Shown here piece by piece: positions 10,034-20,649 of a stretch of DNA of 35,605 bases. This DNA comes from Saccoglossus kowalevskii (Eukaryota; Hemichordata; Enteropneusta; Harrimaniidae), in assembly GCF_000003605.2 (NCBI RefSeq), contig NW_003135346.1, forward strand, positions 88,511 through 124,115. The letters are read 5' to 3'. Made by a program: the position numbers and the translations under genes. Numbering within the stretch: the first letter of the stretch is position 1; every line of letters begins with the position of its first letter. Below the pieces are notes generated by a model. That model worked only from the letters and a program-made list of their open reading frames with translations, did no database searches and had not been told where the DNA came from.

Positions 10034-12573
10034 GTAGGTTGTAAATGAATGCAATGATATTGTGAATCAAGGGGGTGTATTTTTTTCATCCTGAAAGGCT
10101 GTTATCTGATTCTTGCATTCCACCCCATCAATTCCTTCCAGCCCTGCATGCCAGCCATGCATGCCCCAGGTTACGAGTCGACACGAAATCCCATTAAATA
10201 CGCATGCTCATATTTTGCTGTTGTATTGTAGTCTTGACGTGATTCCATTATTTGAAAACGGAGACGTTCATCAATTATTCCCGTAACATGAAATAATGTT
10301 CATATATGGTGTTGTTGCTACTCGATACAAATTTATCTTAACACGACTTTTTTTTATTTATGTTTTTCTGCAGATTCGAACAAGACAATCGCGCGTACGA
10401 ACAATGGCGTGGAAACTTACATCGCCACGGCTACTCAATGAATTCCCAGAATTTACAGACGGGATTATTTCTTCACCAGTTTACAAACAGCGTCAGCAAA
10501 GCCTTGCATAAAGACCACAGTAGACGCCACACTAAGCTGACCGCAGATGAACTTTACGCAAAGGCACACCCCGCAATTATATCCACAAAACAATTAACTG
10601 GTAGAAATTACGCACTTCACATACATTTGCCGACCAATGCCGAATTTGACCCGACCACAGTCGCTAAAGATCTGTTAGACCAGAGCAACACACCGCTCAA
10701 ATCGCAGTTAGTGCGAGAAATCGGACACCAACCGCACATCAAGTTGAAGCCTAGTGTAGCGGACAATCAGGAACAGTCATATTACTTGCCAACCATTATG
10801 GAAATAACCGATAAGCAAGGAAACAGTTGGAAGATTCAACAGCAGGATAAAGAGAGCAAGTCTGCAAAAAGTAAAACCACGACAAAGTTAGATTTGATGG
10901 TACGCATACCACCCATATCGCCCACGGTAGAGAAGTACACCACAGACAACCACTCAAAAACAACTGATCCAATTGAGGCTGTCAGACAATCAAACAATGC
11001 CAACACAGAGCCGGCTAAGCTACCGCAAATTAATAAGCACAGGCAATTGACCTGGGAAAACGACGATGACTTAAGTAGCGAAAGAAGCGTATCGTTGAAT
11101 AACATAGACTCCGATAACAAGTTTCATCCCTTGTTGACGTACAGTCGTTCTTTTCAAAACAGGATGAGTTATTCTAATTATCTGCGACAGATGTCACTCT
11201 TAAATTTACATCATCAAAGTAGTCAACCAGACAGACACGACCTCGTTGACGCATTACAAATCAGGGGAGCGAAAAATGCAAAAAATAGGTTCAGTAAAGA
11301 AATAGTCATGAAATCAGTAGAGGTGTATTGCCCTCGCGAGGAGCTGAACGATGAAGACAATCTGACTGTGACCACTCAACGATCTGATGAATTGGCGTAC
11401 TTTAACTATAGAAATAGCGACATGTCATTACCACGATGTGTCGAAGTTGGAAAGAATTTGCCGAAAGACTTTTCCGAGAAGCAGAAACAGAAACAAAAAT
11501 TAAGATCTATTTATCCAATGTATGATTGGCAACTTGAAAACCGCGACCGAGCTTTGGAAAATTTTGGGTATCCCGACTATAGTGGTCCAAGAAAGATGCC
11601 CAGCCTAGAAAGTTTGACGTCGACATTAAGCACTAACNNNNNNNNNNNNNNNNNNNNNNNNNNNNNNNNNNNNNNNNNNNNNNNNNNNNNNNNNNNNNNN
11701 NNNNNNNNNNNNNNNNNNNNNNNNNNNNNNNNNNNNNNNNNNNNNNNNNNNNNNNNNNNNNNNNNNNNNNNNNNNNNNNNNNNNNNNNNNNNNNNNNNNN
11801 NNNNNNNNNNNNNNNNNNNNNNNNNNNNNNNNNNNNNNNNNNNNNNNNNNNNNNNNNNNNNNNNNNNNNNNNNNNNNNNNNNNNNNNNNNNNNNNNNNNN
11901 NNNNNNNNNNNNACATGCGCAGTACAGACAAATCAAAGGACTTCACCACCCAGGCCAGCCGCCTCCCACGCCAGAGAATTCAGAAAGACCGGACGATTCC
12001 AATACAACATCGACAAGTAACGCTGCCAATGATCTCGTTCTCAGCGCGACTTCGTTGAGTGGTTCAGACTCTGAAAATGCTAAGTTGGTCATTGACCCCA
12101 CAGTAGCAAAAAGTCGAGACATTCAATCAGTGGAGGAAAGTGTACTCAAGCGCAACCGGAATGAACAAATCAAAGAGCGAGAACCTATAGTGATAAAAAC
12201 ATGGTGCGCGTTTGGACATATGCCTGATAACTCCAGTATAGAAGGAGAAGCAACGTCTGATAAAGAACTCAGTAGTAACGACAGTATTATAGGGGATACG
12301 CGCAGTGAGAGGCTACTGACAAAATCAGAGCGACATACGAGCGTCTCACCATCCATCAAAACTTTAGAAATCCCTCCAACCTCCCACTCCCCTGTGTCAC
12401 AAGATACACCAGGAAAGTCCACTGTTGCCAATACCACTAGCGCAAGCAAAGCACATGTTGGCAAGAGTAGTGTATCCAAGCAAACAAAGACAGTTACCAT
12501 GAGTACGAAGCAGGTGGTGTTCATATCACCTGCCGCCTATGTTGGGAAAGCCGTCCGCATGTCGGGGCCGTAG
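10023..12573 (+). CDS. Orphan ~736-residue protein, probably largely disordered; two-exon model with assembly gap
   Basis: Exon 1 (10023-10033) reads M-E-A then two bases of the next codon before GTAGGT. Exon 2 starts at 10374 after a T-rich tract ending in CTGCAG. It completes that codon and stays open to TAG at 12571-12573. The start has a purine at -3 and G at +4. The 15 bases from the CATCAG acceptor at 10018 could instead be an internal microexon. The product is rich in Ser, Asn, Thr, Gln, Lys and Asp, with no predicted membrane segment, no signal peptide and no domain I recognise. It starts with a more ordered-looking segment (FEQDNRAYEQWRGNLHRH) and ends KAVRMSGP. A 275-base N gap replaces about 92 codons. 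Both sides share the frame only if the gap size is right. AATAAA lies at 12621, 48 bases after the stop. It could be a lineage-specific or fast-evolving protein. Confidence 0.75.
11638..11912. other. Assembly gap (275 N) inside the orphan gene
   Basis: The run of N interrupts exon 2. The length may be estimated. The coding sequence before it ends at Ser-Thr-Asn and resumes at His-Ala-Gln-Tyr in the same frame. A gap in coding sequence often marks a tandem repeat or a hard-to-sequence tract, or it could hide an intron. Confidence 0.99.
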
Positions 12574-12620
12574 AGGGCTATAGTTATAAGCGGTTCAGTA
12601 ATATTTCCTGGCAAAATTAC

Positions 12621-12626
12621 AATAAA
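12621..12626 (+). terminator. Polyadenylation signal AATAAA of the orphan gene
   Basis: A canonical hexamer sits 48 bases after the stop codon. A second AATAAA occurs at 12806. Confidence 0.6.
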
Positions 12627-14028
12627 ATATATATATATCAACGTTATACCTAATATTCTGTATAATAACAAATATAGCTATGTAATTTAACCACCCAGAA
12701 ATGCTGATGAATGGCAGGTGATATTTACACATATGAACAGTGTGATTTTTAAAAAGGATTGATGGATGTACTAGTATATGATTCTGATAACCTGACAACC
12801 ATTCAATAAAAAAACGCGGGCATGAGTTATTGCGGGCGTAAGTGCCATCTTGCATTTTACGAACACGTGTGGCATGTTACAATACGTAAAACCTTCCATA
12901 GAATACATCCAACCTTGTATTTACAGATTTCACAATGTCGTGTTTTTAATTACTATTCATAGTAACGCAACAAAGGTAAAAAAGGGAGTGGAAAAATCCT
13001 CGGACGTGTGATTGGATATCGAACCATTATTTTGTAGCTGCCTGATTTTTAAGTGAATTCGTTCATGTATTTAGCATTTAACGAATTGTTCCATGCATTG
13101 CAAAGAAAGAGAAATCGTTTTTTTTTTTTTCAATACACGCGGTTTGTTATGTCTTGCATTAATCTTGTAACCGATTTTGCCGCTACTATTTCGAGATTCC
13201 CTCCATATTACTTGCAGTTTTCATCGTGCTTTCCGATCTGAGTTTGCATAGTTCAAATAATATTTTTGATATTTATTTTACATTTATAATATGTACTATA
13301 TAAAGCTGGATGATTGAATTATGTTCGGTGATTTATTCAATATCATTCATTCAACTTTGAGAAGTAGTAAGTACACCCTGTTTTTGATATACAGATATAT
13401 TAAAATTATAAAAAATACTGTGTTATCACTTTGAATCCAATGTTGATTTCATTCTCAAAGTGGCATTCACTGGCAGCCTACGTAATTGTGTTAGAATTCA
13501 CTATATATAGAGTCTATTGAGAGGTATTTTGGCTTGTGAAAATGCGCGGATAGCGAAAAAACAGTCCGTAACTGGCGGAATCACCAGCGGTACAAAACTA
13601 ACTGACGCCTCTCGGTCGTTACAGATTCAACCCGCGTTCTTCCGGTGCTCTGTTATGAGAGTCAGTTCCCATCAGCCCAGGGAGTTCACAATAGTAACGC
13701 AATGCATGTGACTGACAGACTCTGTCGCGTTGAGCGTTGTTACGAAATGTCAACCACTGTAAATCCACCATATACTCGATACATCATGTAATTGTGTTAA
13801 CTCTATTCCATTGATTTACTGGTCATATTTAGAACTCAAAGCCCATTACATTCATTAAAAATATCATTGTTTGAATCGTACAGTCCTCGCACATTTTCTA
13901 TCATGTGTTGAGGAGCGAGTCGATAGTTTTTTCGAATGTGGTTGATACATCTGCTGAAATTTTGTATTATTCCTGATAGTTCCTAATGTACGTTTCATCT
14001 TCTTGTAATCGAAAAAAATGTGATTTTA
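12627..14028. other. AT-rich intergenic DNA
   Basis: Only short frames are present and I see no splice-bounded exon or repeat structure in this stretch. Confidence 0.5.
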
Positions 14029-14495
14029 ACTTATTATATATCCAAGTTTGTCTCCCCACTATCCGCTAGACTGTCGACAGTTTGCACGAACTACCGCAGG
14101 CATTTCAGCGGAGGCCTGGAGACTGTTAACGCTTGTAAACGCCCTCACGCGACATTACGTGGTTTACCACCGGTACTGAGTACTTATTATATATCCAAGT
14201 TTGTCTCCTGACTATCCGCTAGACTGTCGACAGTTTGCAAGAACTACCGCAGGCATTTCAGCGGATGCCTGGAGACTGATAACATTTGAAAACGCCCTCA
14301 CGCGACATTACATGGTTTCCCACCGGAACTGAACTGACAATAATTGACAGCTCAGTACCGATGGAAATCCACGTAAAGTCGCGTGAGGGCGTTCACAGGC
14401 GTTAACAGTCTTGCGGCATTTCTTGTAAACGTTTGCCGATTTAATGTACTAACAAATTAGACCCGAGGACTGTCGACAGTCCAACTATCCGCATA
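14029..14495. mobile_element. Foldback element: 153-bp tandem duplication followed by an inverted copy
   Basis: The unit at 14029-14181 is repeated directly at 14182-14333. Each unit carries ACTTATTATATATCCAAG, ACTATCCGCTAGACTGTCGACAGT, CATTTCAGCGG, CTGGAGACTG and AACGCCCTCACGCGACATTA. An inverted copy follows at 14351-14495, starting with CTCAGTACCGATGG and ending with ACTGTCGACAGTCCAACTATCCGC. The inverted copy is well conserved over about 65 bp and diverged beyond that. The centre, CTGACAATAATTGACAG, is itself nearly palindromic, so the DNA could form a long hairpin. There is no coding capacity. It is probably a non-autonomous foldback-type transposon that suffered an internal duplication. 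Confidence 0.8.
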
Positions 14496-16509
14496 ATGCA
14501 CTGTAACAGTAAAAAGTAAAGTTAATGACATGCGCTTTCCTCTTTTTTGCCCTTTTAGCCATTTAATATCGAGGGTGGTGGATACGACAAATTACCAAGA
14601 CATAAAGAAATATTCCCCATGTAATACGCATAAAATAGAAGACGCGTTTTAGTTTCTCCTTGAATGCCAACTGCACAATAAGTACATTCCCCGCCAGTAT
14701 TCCCATCAACCATCAATCAAAACTTTTGTTAAACACCCAAACACTATTCGTAACGTGGCAGAATTTTATATTTCTTTTTTGACAGGCGCAGCACAATTAT
14801 TTTATAGCACATTATTTTCCATAGTATTATTTATTGTAACATTATGGCTGTTATTATTGTAATAACTATTATAATTATTATGGCAATTTAATTTTATTAG
14901 TATTTTATAAGACACATATGGACGGTAGCTTTTATAGTGCATTGTTTTACCTATTGGTATCAGCCACCTGGAAATCAACATTTGCCTGTCTGAACTCGAC
15001 GACTTTATCGGTTCAACATTACTGTATTGTTACTAACGTGTACATTTTAGTGACCGCGATAAGTGCGTAATATTGGTGTAGTTTTCTTCACCTTAGTTTT
15101 TCATTGCTTTCCTTTTCGATATCGTCTCTGCTAATCGACTATAGCAACTGGCATTGTTGTGTTGTCGGATTTCACGGCGATTATGATTGCTGATGTGAAA
15201 CAGCTCCAAAAAATTCCGATCGTAATCAAGGCTGAATAATCGACGTTTTTTGAGTATTGGAGTAACCGGTTTCATTCTCTTAAGCGTAATAAGAATGAAA
15301 TGATAAAGTGAAGCAGTATTTTTTGATTTATTTTTATTCTATTCAACGTGACGATATTCTCTCCAGTAAACGTGGCGTTTTCGAAATGAGAGTTGGAAAT
15401 GTCAATTACATAACTAGCAACCTCAGTGACATGTGGATATGTTTACTGTGACCTGATATGTACCCTTATAAGAATACATCACTTGTATGGGTGATTTAGA
15501 ATATTTGCAAACATTTCACATTATCATTTTGGCTAAATCTCAAAACTTTCATACGACATATGAATCTATTTCCCAAATCGGCCACATTCTACTGTGGCCC
15601 ATGGTGTTCGAGAAAGGACAAATACAAGCAGTGAAACCACGTCAGAACAATCAATAGTATGCACAGTTTGCGCTCAAAGACAATAAACCACCACCACGGG
15701 TGGTTTAGAACGAAATTGTACACAGACACACAACGTACACACGGAAAGAGTCTACACGCCATCGCATAGGGCGTTCTTTATTTTTAAGTTATGCGGTTCT
15801 AGGTAGAGAGTATGTTTATTGATATTGTACTACCTGTATAGTCTTCACGATAAAACAATACAAACAATATAGCTGCAAAATAGTGCTATAGTAATTCAGT
15901 AGAAAATTCAAAGTCTACTATGCATATAAACACATGACGTCACTGTCTAATGGATAGTGGTGAAGTAACAAATTATCATAATATTTCAAAATTTAAACTA
16001 GGATTCCAAGTATAACATGAACTCCTAAATTGAGACCAAAAATCTCAGTTTTCAGCGAAACATTCATATTGTAATAACACATGCTATGTCAATATTGATA
16101 TATGTTATTAAATGATATATTACGTCTGCATTTGGCAACTGATAGTGGGGCATTAATAATTCTCAGTTTATTTATGAACCGTTTACAATTTTCATCACAA
16201 TCTACAATAAGCATTAATCTTTTTTGGAGAAATATAGATTGAGAACAGTTGGTACTATTGTCTACAATATTAGAGGGGGCGGTGTAGACGGATGACACGA
16301 ATATGTCAAAGAGACTCACAACTCAAATAAATCCTCATTAGTCAATGAAACAAACAATTGATTTGTAACAATGTGAATGCATTTTATTATATAGGTGTTC
16401 GCTGTTCGCTAATTACATTACAATTAAATTACATACATAATCAAACGTTGTACATTTGGAAATACATACGCCATTTACCACTGAATTTATTTGACTGTGT
16501 TGATATTAT
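14496..16509. other. AT-rich intergenic DNA
   Basis: A 60-codon minus-strand ATG frame at 15093-15275 has a plausible composition, but it lacks splice signals or a recognisable family. Nothing else stands out. Confidence 0.5.
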
Positions 16510-17294
16510 ATAAATGTTCACTCCATCAGAGGTGACATACAGTTTGGCACTGATTGTCTCTAAAACTGCATGTTTATCGCTGTTGGGGTGAACATTTATT
16601 ATTATACCGAATAAATCTTAAAACAGAAATCGTGCCACTCAACTTGAATCATGACAATCTTTTAGGTCATACTAGTAGAGCTGAATGCAAATATGAACAC
16701 CATTATATAAGTTGAAAGTGTGAAAGAGCAGTGATTGAATTCTATTGAGTTTTAATATAGATGCCTTTTTATATTCATGGTTATTTTGATAAACCCAATT
16801 TCAGCAGCTTCAGCCTGACGAAGGATTATTTGTTATAAACACAGCCGGCGCCACCCTGTACGCAGAAACTGCGTTCCAGTTCTCATTATAAAACTAAAAC
16901 GAGCTTCACACTGCTTGGGTATAGGTTTATGTCAACATCATTCTCTTTCAACAAATACAATGTACATAATATGTCGATATATTGTCACAACACACAAAAT
17001 GAAACAAAGCGGTGCCGTCACACGGCAAAATCTCCGACTCCTTAGATTTTTCAGGTAGACAAACTGCGCAATCGCAGACCGAATGTGACAGTATACAAAT
17101 GTTCACTCCAAAAGAGGTGGACATACAGTTTTAGCGACAATGGGTTCTGACGGTCTCTAAAACTGTATTTCCACTGCTGTTGGCACTAAATCATGACAAT
17201 CTTCCAGGTCAAACAAAACGGTACCGTCACAAGGCAAAGTCCACGACTCCCAATTTTTTTTAGGCAGACGAACTGCGCAATTGCAGATCGAATG
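16510..17294. repeat. Composite interspersed repeat, duplicated in tandem with an insertion in copy 1
   Basis: Three blocks occur twice in the same order. Block Y begins with AAATGTTCACTCCA (16512 and 17097). Block Z is ATCATGACAATCTT..AGGTCA (16647 and 17189). Block X runs from AAACAAARCGGT.CCGTCAC to GACCGAATGT or GATCGAATGT (17002-17084 and 17212-17294). In copy 2 the blocks are almost contiguous. In copy 1 about 330 bp of unrelated sequence separates Z from X. Copy 1 of Y is closed by an inverted TGGGGTGAACATTTAT at 16584-16599, giving a short terminal inverted repeat. No frame is conserved. Confidence 0.7.
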
Positions 17295-17693
17295 TCTCAA
17301 AGCGCGTAGCTGAGCGCGCTGGCGAAACACACGGAAGGCGCGACTAAAAATCACGCTACAAAATACCAGTTTTCTTTCCCAAAAGTGAACGCAAACCTGG
17401 CAAACTAATCAGCTCATGAATATTGCCGCGTATCGTGTTTCCCTGGTTAGTTATTGGCGTAAATCAGGTAAGTTCAGGAAGAAGCTACCCAGACCTACGA
17501 ATATGTCAGCAGGGCGACACAGGAACAGGTCTACCTGTAATGCGCGAATCTGATTGGTTGTCATGGTCATGAGGTATAATAATATTACATAGAAAACAAA
17601 TCGATTGTTTGGACATTATTGTATGTAATCACCATGTGTTTTTTGTTACAAATTAATGCTGATTGAAGCTATATTTTTGTATTTAGTATGCAG
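17295..17693. other. Intergenic DNA
   Basis: I see no coding or repeat signal between the composite repeat and the hairpin element. Confidence 0.45.
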
Positions 17694-17822
17694 ATGTTCC
17701 TTGGGGCAATTGACAACTTTTTATCCAAAGAGACACTCTGTATCTATGCAAATTAGGCGTTATTTGCATAGAAACAGAGTGTCTCTTTGGATGAAAATTT
17801 TCCAATTGCCCCAAAGAACATA
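17694..17822. mobile_element. Near-perfect hairpin (palindromic MITE)
   Basis: Two ~60-base arms face each other across a loop of about seven bases (AGGCGTT). The left arm reads GTTCCTTGGGGCAATTG, then CCAAAGAGACACTCTGT, then CTATGCAAAT. The right arm is its reverse complement with a handful of mismatches. The overlapping frames on both strands encode similar peptides only because of the palindrome. No autonomous partner is visible. Confidence 0.9.
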
Positions 17823-18425
17823 TGTTCACACGCAACGTAATATTACCGTAATTGGTATAGTACAGGTGTGATGGTTCAAATACCAAAATGGCAACAGTAA
17901 CAGAAAGACTTCCCTGGCGGCGATAATAACATACGAACATGGAGCCAAAAGATGAGGTTTCAACTGGTACTGGTATCATTATACTCTGCAATCATCAAGT
18001 ACAATAACGCGGTAAAACTCCAAACCTCGAATAACTAGATACTTAAACTCCAACACAATTCAACGAGATCTCCGATCTGATCTCAGTGCTGAACAACTCC
18101 CTTATATATACCCCCACAGTCTATAAATAGACCATTACATCAGCATACATAATGAGTCTGGAACTTACTACAAATTTCTAGAATGTTCCATTACCTTCTA
18201 TTGCCTCCTACAGTGTTCTATTACCTATTCAACCAGTTTCAAAAAAAAATCTAGAATATTCCATCCAGATACAGTACGGTTCTAGAACATTCTCAGTGAC
18301 ACGGAAGTGGTAAACAAGTCGTATGCGACAATATGTGCCAAGTACGAAATTTGTACTAAAACATGCAGCATTTAACCCATTAGCAAGTCTATTAATTAGC
18401 AGTATGAATCTTCAGTGTCATACTA
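17823..18425. other. Intergenic DNA
   Basis: Four TCTAGAA-containing segments near 18178, 18251 and 18282 recur with CATTCC/ATTCC neighbours, suggesting a weakly periodic sequence. I see no gene. Confidence 0.4.
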
Positions 18426-18500
18426 CCCCCCCCCCCGGGGGGTAATCACATTGATGTGCTATATATGCCGTCAAAGATGGTCCCAAATTCACCATTTCTA

Positions 18501-18577
18501 TCTGAATAGGGGATGTTATTTTAACCTGCCTATCTGAAAAGGAGTATCCTTTTTTCATTAATTCTGTCTGAAAAGGA
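18501..18577 (+). repeat. Left cluster of ~32-bp TCTGAAAAGG iterations
   Basis: TCTGAATAGGGG (18501), TCTGAAAAGGAG (18533) and TCTGAAAAGGAG (18567) recur at 32-34 base spacing. The cluster follows a C10/G6 tract at about 18426-18442. The same motif in the same orientation recurs at the other side of the Cys-rich gene. Confidence 0.75.
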
Positions 18578-18749
18578 GTTCATATTTTTTAAAGACTGTC
18601 TCTAGATCTTAAGCTTGAAGAGAATGAAGCTGATATTTTCTTACTGTAACTTCATTTCGATCGTCAAAGTCCATCTAGGTAAATACAATTAGCTGACCCC
18701 CCCCCCTTCCCCCATTTCCCCCATTTCTCGAAGCTCAATTAAAATAACA

Positions 18750-18903
18750 ATGGCGGTTGAGGGCAGAGGTATTTTGCGTGGCAAGTGTAACAATTGTGAC
18801 TGCGATCAGTTCCAGCTGGAAGCTGGTTCGTATAAATACGCATATTGTTATTGTGCTCCTGTCAAGCATGAATCTAATAAACGACTTAAGACGGGTGATT
18901 TTG
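18750..18903 (+). CDS. Exon 1 of the Cys-rich gene
   Basis: This exon has 51 codons plus one base. All the conserved-looking Cys and His residues of the module lie here. The donor GTGAGT matches consensus at all six positions. Confidence 0.65.
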
Positions 18904-20164
18904 GTGAGTAATTATTTCATGAATTTCATTTTGTTTTCACAAACTTTCTGAAAAATGTCTATATATAATGTGCAAGTAGTAGTTGCGAGTACTGATAGAT
19001 GTAGCATATGGAAGGTTTCAATTGTAATACATGGCTCGTAAATAGGTGTTGCCAAAATGTCTCAATTTATCAGGACTGATTACCAAATCCTTTCTACTTA
19101 GTACTGAAATATTGTGTTCAAAAATATAACTTGTGATTTTTTTGATTATCAGTTGGATATGTTGGTTTTTTCAACTGTAATGCATTTACCCCGATGTTAG
19201 GGATGTATTGTTCAACATACTGTATTAATATAGCCATATTTTCCAGGGCAAGTTTAATCAAACAGCATTTTGGTCATAGTGTTATCTTGGAGTTTTATCT
19301 TTATGTTTCTAGGTGTAATCTGCAATGACAATTTAGAATGTGATGGTGTAGATAGAGATTTCATACTTCATGGTAGCCTGGATATGAGATCAGTATTTGA
19401 TGATATAGCATGCTTAGATGATGTACATGTAGATCCAATAACAACACTTACTTGTAGGAAACCCAATGACAGATACTCATTTTTAGTGTGCAACTTGTGT
19501 ATTACTTCAATAATATAGTGTTCACATCATATTCAGTAGATGTAATATGTGTATTTTTATTCCATTGGTCGACACCGTCATTTACCATAGATTGTTTTTT
19601 GTGTAGTAAGCTTAGAAACGTAAGCAGTTTAACCCAGCTGTTCTAGTGCCCATGGCAAAGGAGTTCATATACAAAACTACACTAGTTGAGCTGTGCAACG
19701 AGAATCCAAACTTGTCACATAAAAGGTAAACAACCCCTGAATTTCCATATTTTTGTTTCTATGCTGTTATTCACCTTGAGACTTGTTGTGGTGTATCCTT
19801 TGATGTAAGACAGGCTATAATCCATTAAAGTTTAAAACTAAATACAGTCCCTGTATAAGGGGATCATGAACAATTAAGTGAAATATGTATAATCCCCAGG
19901 GAACAATCTTACACAATTTCCAAGAGCAATGGGTTGTTTGTAACGCACATTGAGGCTGGGGCTTATCTGAAATACATTGACACAACTAAACAGAGTAACC
20001 AGTGTATCATGTTTATTTCTTACAGGCTGAACAGCGTAAGACAGAAACAAGATTATAAAGGAAAAGCTCAATATACTGGCTCACCAAGTACTGAAGTATG
20101 CTTATTTGAAGAATACGCCTTTCTGAATACCGAAGACCAAATGGTACACAACATCAACATGTAG
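18750..20164 (+). CDS. Multi-exon gene with N-terminal Cys/His-rich module, function unknown
   Basis: Exon 1 (18750-18903) starts at AACAATGGC, a good initiation context. It encodes a module with the spacing C-x2-C-x-C ... C-x-C-x5-H (CNNCDCDQF then YCYCAPVKHE at about residues 13-42), then ends G|GTGAGT. Exon 2 starts at 19313 after TTTCTAG, completes that codon as Gly-Val-Ile-Cys, and is open to 19518. Its true donor is not resolved. Exon 3 (19628-19725) ends AAAAG|GTAAAC. Exon 4 (19900-20164) follows CCCCAG and completes the codon, ending at TAG. Exon 1-2 and exon 3-4 phases fit exactly. AATAAA lies at 20401. The Cys/His pattern suggests a small zinc-binding fold, as in an N-terminal module I recall from uncharacterised invertebrate proteins. 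The rest is not recognised. Transposon origin is possible given the flanking repeats. Confidence 0.6.
19313..19518 (+). CDS. Exon 2 of the Cys-rich gene, 3' border unresolved
   Basis: After the TTTCTAG acceptor the frame reads VICNDNLECDGVDRDF and on through an acidic segment to CRKPNDRYSFLVCNL, then stops at TAG 19516-19518. Weak donor-like GT sites lie near 19392 and 19487. I could not choose between them, so the end given is the limit of the open frame. Confidence 0.55.
19628..19725 (+). CDS. Exon 3 of the Cys-rich gene
   Basis: It reads FNPAVLVPMAKEF and on to NPNLSHK, with two bases left over at AAAAG|GTAAAC. A second possible acceptor (CCCAG at 19637) would shorten it by ten bases and change the entry phase. 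Confidence 0.5.
19900..20164 (+). CDS. Terminal exon 4 of the Cys-rich gene
   Basis: The CCCCAG acceptor supplies the exact phase left by exon 3, and 88 codons run to TAG. A strong internal acceptor (TTATTTCTTACAG, near 20027) suggests that part of it could be removed in some transcripts. It carries no recognised domain and ends DQMVHNINM. Confidence 0.5.
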
Positions 20165-20400
20165 TCAAGAATTTAGAAAGCCTGTTTCATTTCCCGATAA
20201 ACGGGCCTGCAATATAACTCTGTCTGTTAACAAATACTCACATGACACGTACTGTGATGACAGTGATAACACATAGTATAGCACACAGTAAACCAATGCA
20301 ATGGGCCCAATCCCCAGAGTATATCAAACCAGGATATGGTCTGTCACTTTTTGATACACTTGCCCTGGACTTCCTTTCTGTTTGCAACCCGGTTTGTGAT

Positions 20401-20406
20401 AATAAA
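20401..20406 (+). terminator. Polyadenylation signal AATAAA, Cys-rich gene
   Basis: A canonical hexamer lies 237 bases after the stop, before the right-hand repeat cluster begins. Confidence 0.4.
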
Positions 20407-20490
20407 CATGTGTGTGAAACTTGATGACTGCATTTTGCATGTTTTCTTTCAAGCCCACCTGCTTTTCCCTTGGTACCATTTATGCTTACT

Positions 20491-20575
20491 GTCTGGAAAG
20501 GGGTGTCAAATATCCACAGTTTGTCTGAAAAGGGTATAACGTAGGCACTTTGAGTTTATTTCTGTCTGATAAGAG
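20491..20575 (+). repeat. Right cluster of ~32-bp TCTGAAAAGG iterations
   Basis: GTCTGGAAAGGGG (20491), GTCTGAAAAGGG (20523) and GTCTGATAAGAGG (20564) lie in the same orientation as the left cluster. They are followed by a C11/G3 tract at about 20627-20640. On the left the C/G tract precedes the iterations and on the right it follows them. The arrangement is therefore neither a simple LTR nor a simple terminal inverted repeat. Confidence 0.7.
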
Positions 20576-20649
20576 GTAGGGGTAAAACAACCAGCTACAC
20601 ACCCCTGTCAGTATTTTTTGCAAGTTCCCCCCCCCCCGGGAATACTACC

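Noticed and set aside
10836-12524. Minus-strand frames of 94-133 codons inside the orphan gene
   Set aside because: They are antisense shadows of the long plus-strand exon. Those at 11577-11949 exist only because N bases are read as open.
14029-14495. Repeated units considered as a CRISPR or satellite array
   Set aside because: There are only three units, one of them inverted, with no regular spacers, in a eukaryotic context.
15093-15275. 60-codon minus-strand ATG frame
   Set aside because: The composition is plausible, but nothing else supports it and a frame of this length is expected by chance.
17656-17991. Frames on both strands encoding similar peptides
   Set aside because: The similarity is produced by the palindromic hairpin; there are no splice or start signals worth noting.
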